Shown here piece after piece: positions 6,194-7,097 of a stretch of 7,097 bases of DNA. The stretch comes from Verrucomicrobiota bacterium. GTDB taxonomy: Bacteria; Verrucomicrobiota; Verrucomicrobiia; Verrucomicrobiales; DEV007. Positions within the stretch are counted from its first letter, which is position 1. Each line of letters starts with the position of its first letter. A program made the position numbers and the translations under genes. The notes below the pieces were generated by a model. It did no database searches and had not been told where the DNA came from. It was given only the letters and a program-made list of their open reading frames with translations. Location of the stretch: NCBI GenBank assembly GCA_013152075.1, contig JAADHD010000416.1, positions 1 to 7,097 on the forward strand, given 5' to 3'.

Positions 6194-7097
6194 CTACGCA
6201 GCGCTTTCTGCGCTTTCTCCTGTGTCCGAAGAATCGTCCGTCGGTGAGAGATCGATAAAGTCTTTGATTGAATAGGCTTTTTCATCAATGAGGCAACGGG
6301 AGATCCATTTTTCAAAGCGGGAAAAGTCAGGGTTGTCATCTTTAAGATCCCTGATCTTCTGCCAGTCGAAGCGATTCCTGCTACGCGGCGAAGTGATGCG
6401 CCGATAGGTGAAGATGGATTGAATGGCCTCAAATTCGCGAGTGAGGAAGCTGTGAATGGTGGCAGGTTCGGGCATGTCATCGAGAGCATCCGCTTCCATT
6501 CCGAAAGTGCTGACACCGATTCCATGCTCGTTGCCAAAACGCCTGATGTCTTCGATCATTTGCTCATCATCGATCGGTGCGGCGACAACCAGATCACCGG
6601 AATTGGCCCAGTCAGAGGTGCTGAGGCATTGGAACAGATCCTCGCGGAGGGTTGAATAACTGAGTTCGAGTTTGAGCTTCACGCTGGTAATTCGCAATGG
6701 GGATGTACCCAGCATTCGTTGCACATTCAATTGATCGTGATCGAGGACAAACCCCCGGTTGTCATCAACATCGCCCACCAGCCATTCGACGATGGCTGCG
6801 TCCGGATAACGCCAGCGATTGGCATGGGCTTCCGAGTCCGAGAAAGAACGTTCGAAGATGAAAGGGAAGTTTGAGCGCGCGTCACAAAAGCGTTGGAAGA
6901 GCGCGCGAAATTTATTGGCTCGTGACATCGAGATGTCGACGTCGTTATCACTGAGAGCTAATTTTTCGCCCAACAACCCCTGGCTCGGAGTGATGAGGTT
7001 TCTGGCGCTGTGCAGAGAGTGAATGGTGGTCGAGCGGAGATAATAACCCTGGCCCTGTTCGACCTTGGCGATCGGCGAGGAGGGATCGCAGGACATG
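6194..7097 (-). CDS. COG2958/HrgA-like protein, 5' end outside the window
   Basis: The stop is TAG at 6196-6194. The frame is open to the right edge. An ATG at 7096-7094 exists, but the sequence right after it (DPSSPIAKVEQGQGYYLR) resembles the end of a HARE-type winged-helix domain, so the true start is probably upstream. Numbering from that ATG gives 300 residues. The core resembles COG2958/HrgA proteins: ANKFRALFQRF at 60-70, WRYPDAAIVEW at 95-105, SVKLKLELSYSTLREDLFQ at 138-156, SDWANSGDLVVAA at 161-173, IRRFGNEHGIGVS at 184-196. The family is thought to have a restriction-endonuclease (PD-(D/E)xK-like) fold and can lie near restriction genes. The usual E-x-K appears as Lys140-Leu-Lys142. 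No methyltransferase is in view. The C-terminus is acidic and ends with an ESA-ESA repeat. A role in DNA binding or defence is inferred. Confidence 0.6.
   Translation of the reverse strand, partial: MSCDPSSPIAKVEQGQGYYLRSTTIHSLHSARNLITPSQGLLGEKLALSDNDVDISMSRANKFRALFQRFCDARSNFPFIFERSFSDSEAHANRWRYPDAAIVEWLVGDVDDNRGFVLDHDQLNVQRMLGTSPLRITSVKLKLELSYSTLREDLFQCLSTSDWANSGDLVVAAPIDDEQMIEDIRRFGNEHGIGVSTFGMEADALDDMPEPATIHSFLTREFEAIQSIFTYRRITSPRSRNRFDWQKIRDLKDDNPDFSRFEKWISRCLIDEKAYSIKDFIDLSPTDDSSDTGESAESAA
6201..6218. repeat. 9-bp tandem duplication in the 3' end of the HrgA-like gene
   Basis: GCGCTTTCT occurs twice in a row. On the minus strand it encodes the repeated Glu-Ser-Ala near the C-terminus (residues 294-299), so it is in frame and harmless to the reading frame. 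It lies within 31 bp of the stop of the convergent AsmA-like gene. Confidence 0.7.

Noticed and set aside
6419..6655. Plus-strand open frames opposite the HrgA-like gene
   Set aside because: They are short and mirror the coding periodicity of the minus-strand gene, with no start signal or domain.

Overview
The window reads as a stretch of ordinary bacterial chromosome, most likely from a Verrucomicrobiota member (Planctomycetota or Lentisphaerota are less likely). This is inferred from gene content: a membrane-anchored protein with PEGA repeats and a SUMF1 domain, a secreted DUF1080 (3-keto-disaccharide hydrolase) protein, an AsmA-like protein, a sulfatase remnant, and starts without clear Shine-Dalgarno sequences. 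No rRNA, tRNA, CRISPR array, insertion sequence or phage gene was seen.

Layout from left to right. (1) 1-431, minus strand: the N-terminal part of a small secreted protein of unknown function that runs off the left edge. (2) 528-1307, plus: a two-domain CbiX/SirB-type chelatase, divergent from (1). (3) 1339-1504, minus: the start of a sulfatase gene, reduced to a signal peptide and the first conserved strand, with a frameshift between them and nothing after. (4) 1599-3690, plus: one large gene for a membrane-anchored protein with five PEGA repeats and a C-terminal SUMF1-fold domain, now split into two reading frames by a 7-bp tandem duplication at 2830-2843. (5) 3786-4643, plus: a secreted DUF1080 protein. 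(6) 4670-6187, plus, 26 bp later: an AsmA-like envelope protein. (7) 6194-7097, minus, convergent with (6) and only 6 bp away: a COG2958/HrgA-like protein with a probable restriction-endonuclease fold, whose 5' end lies beyond the right edge.

Genes 4 to 6 share a strand and all encode products predicted to be exported or membrane-anchored, so an envelope or surface-glycan role is plausible but unproven. The clearest surprise is the 7-bp duplication: removing one copy restores a 694-residue open frame through the fifth PEGA repeat. The second is the sulfatase remnant. I did not find convincing evidence of a new multi-gene system.
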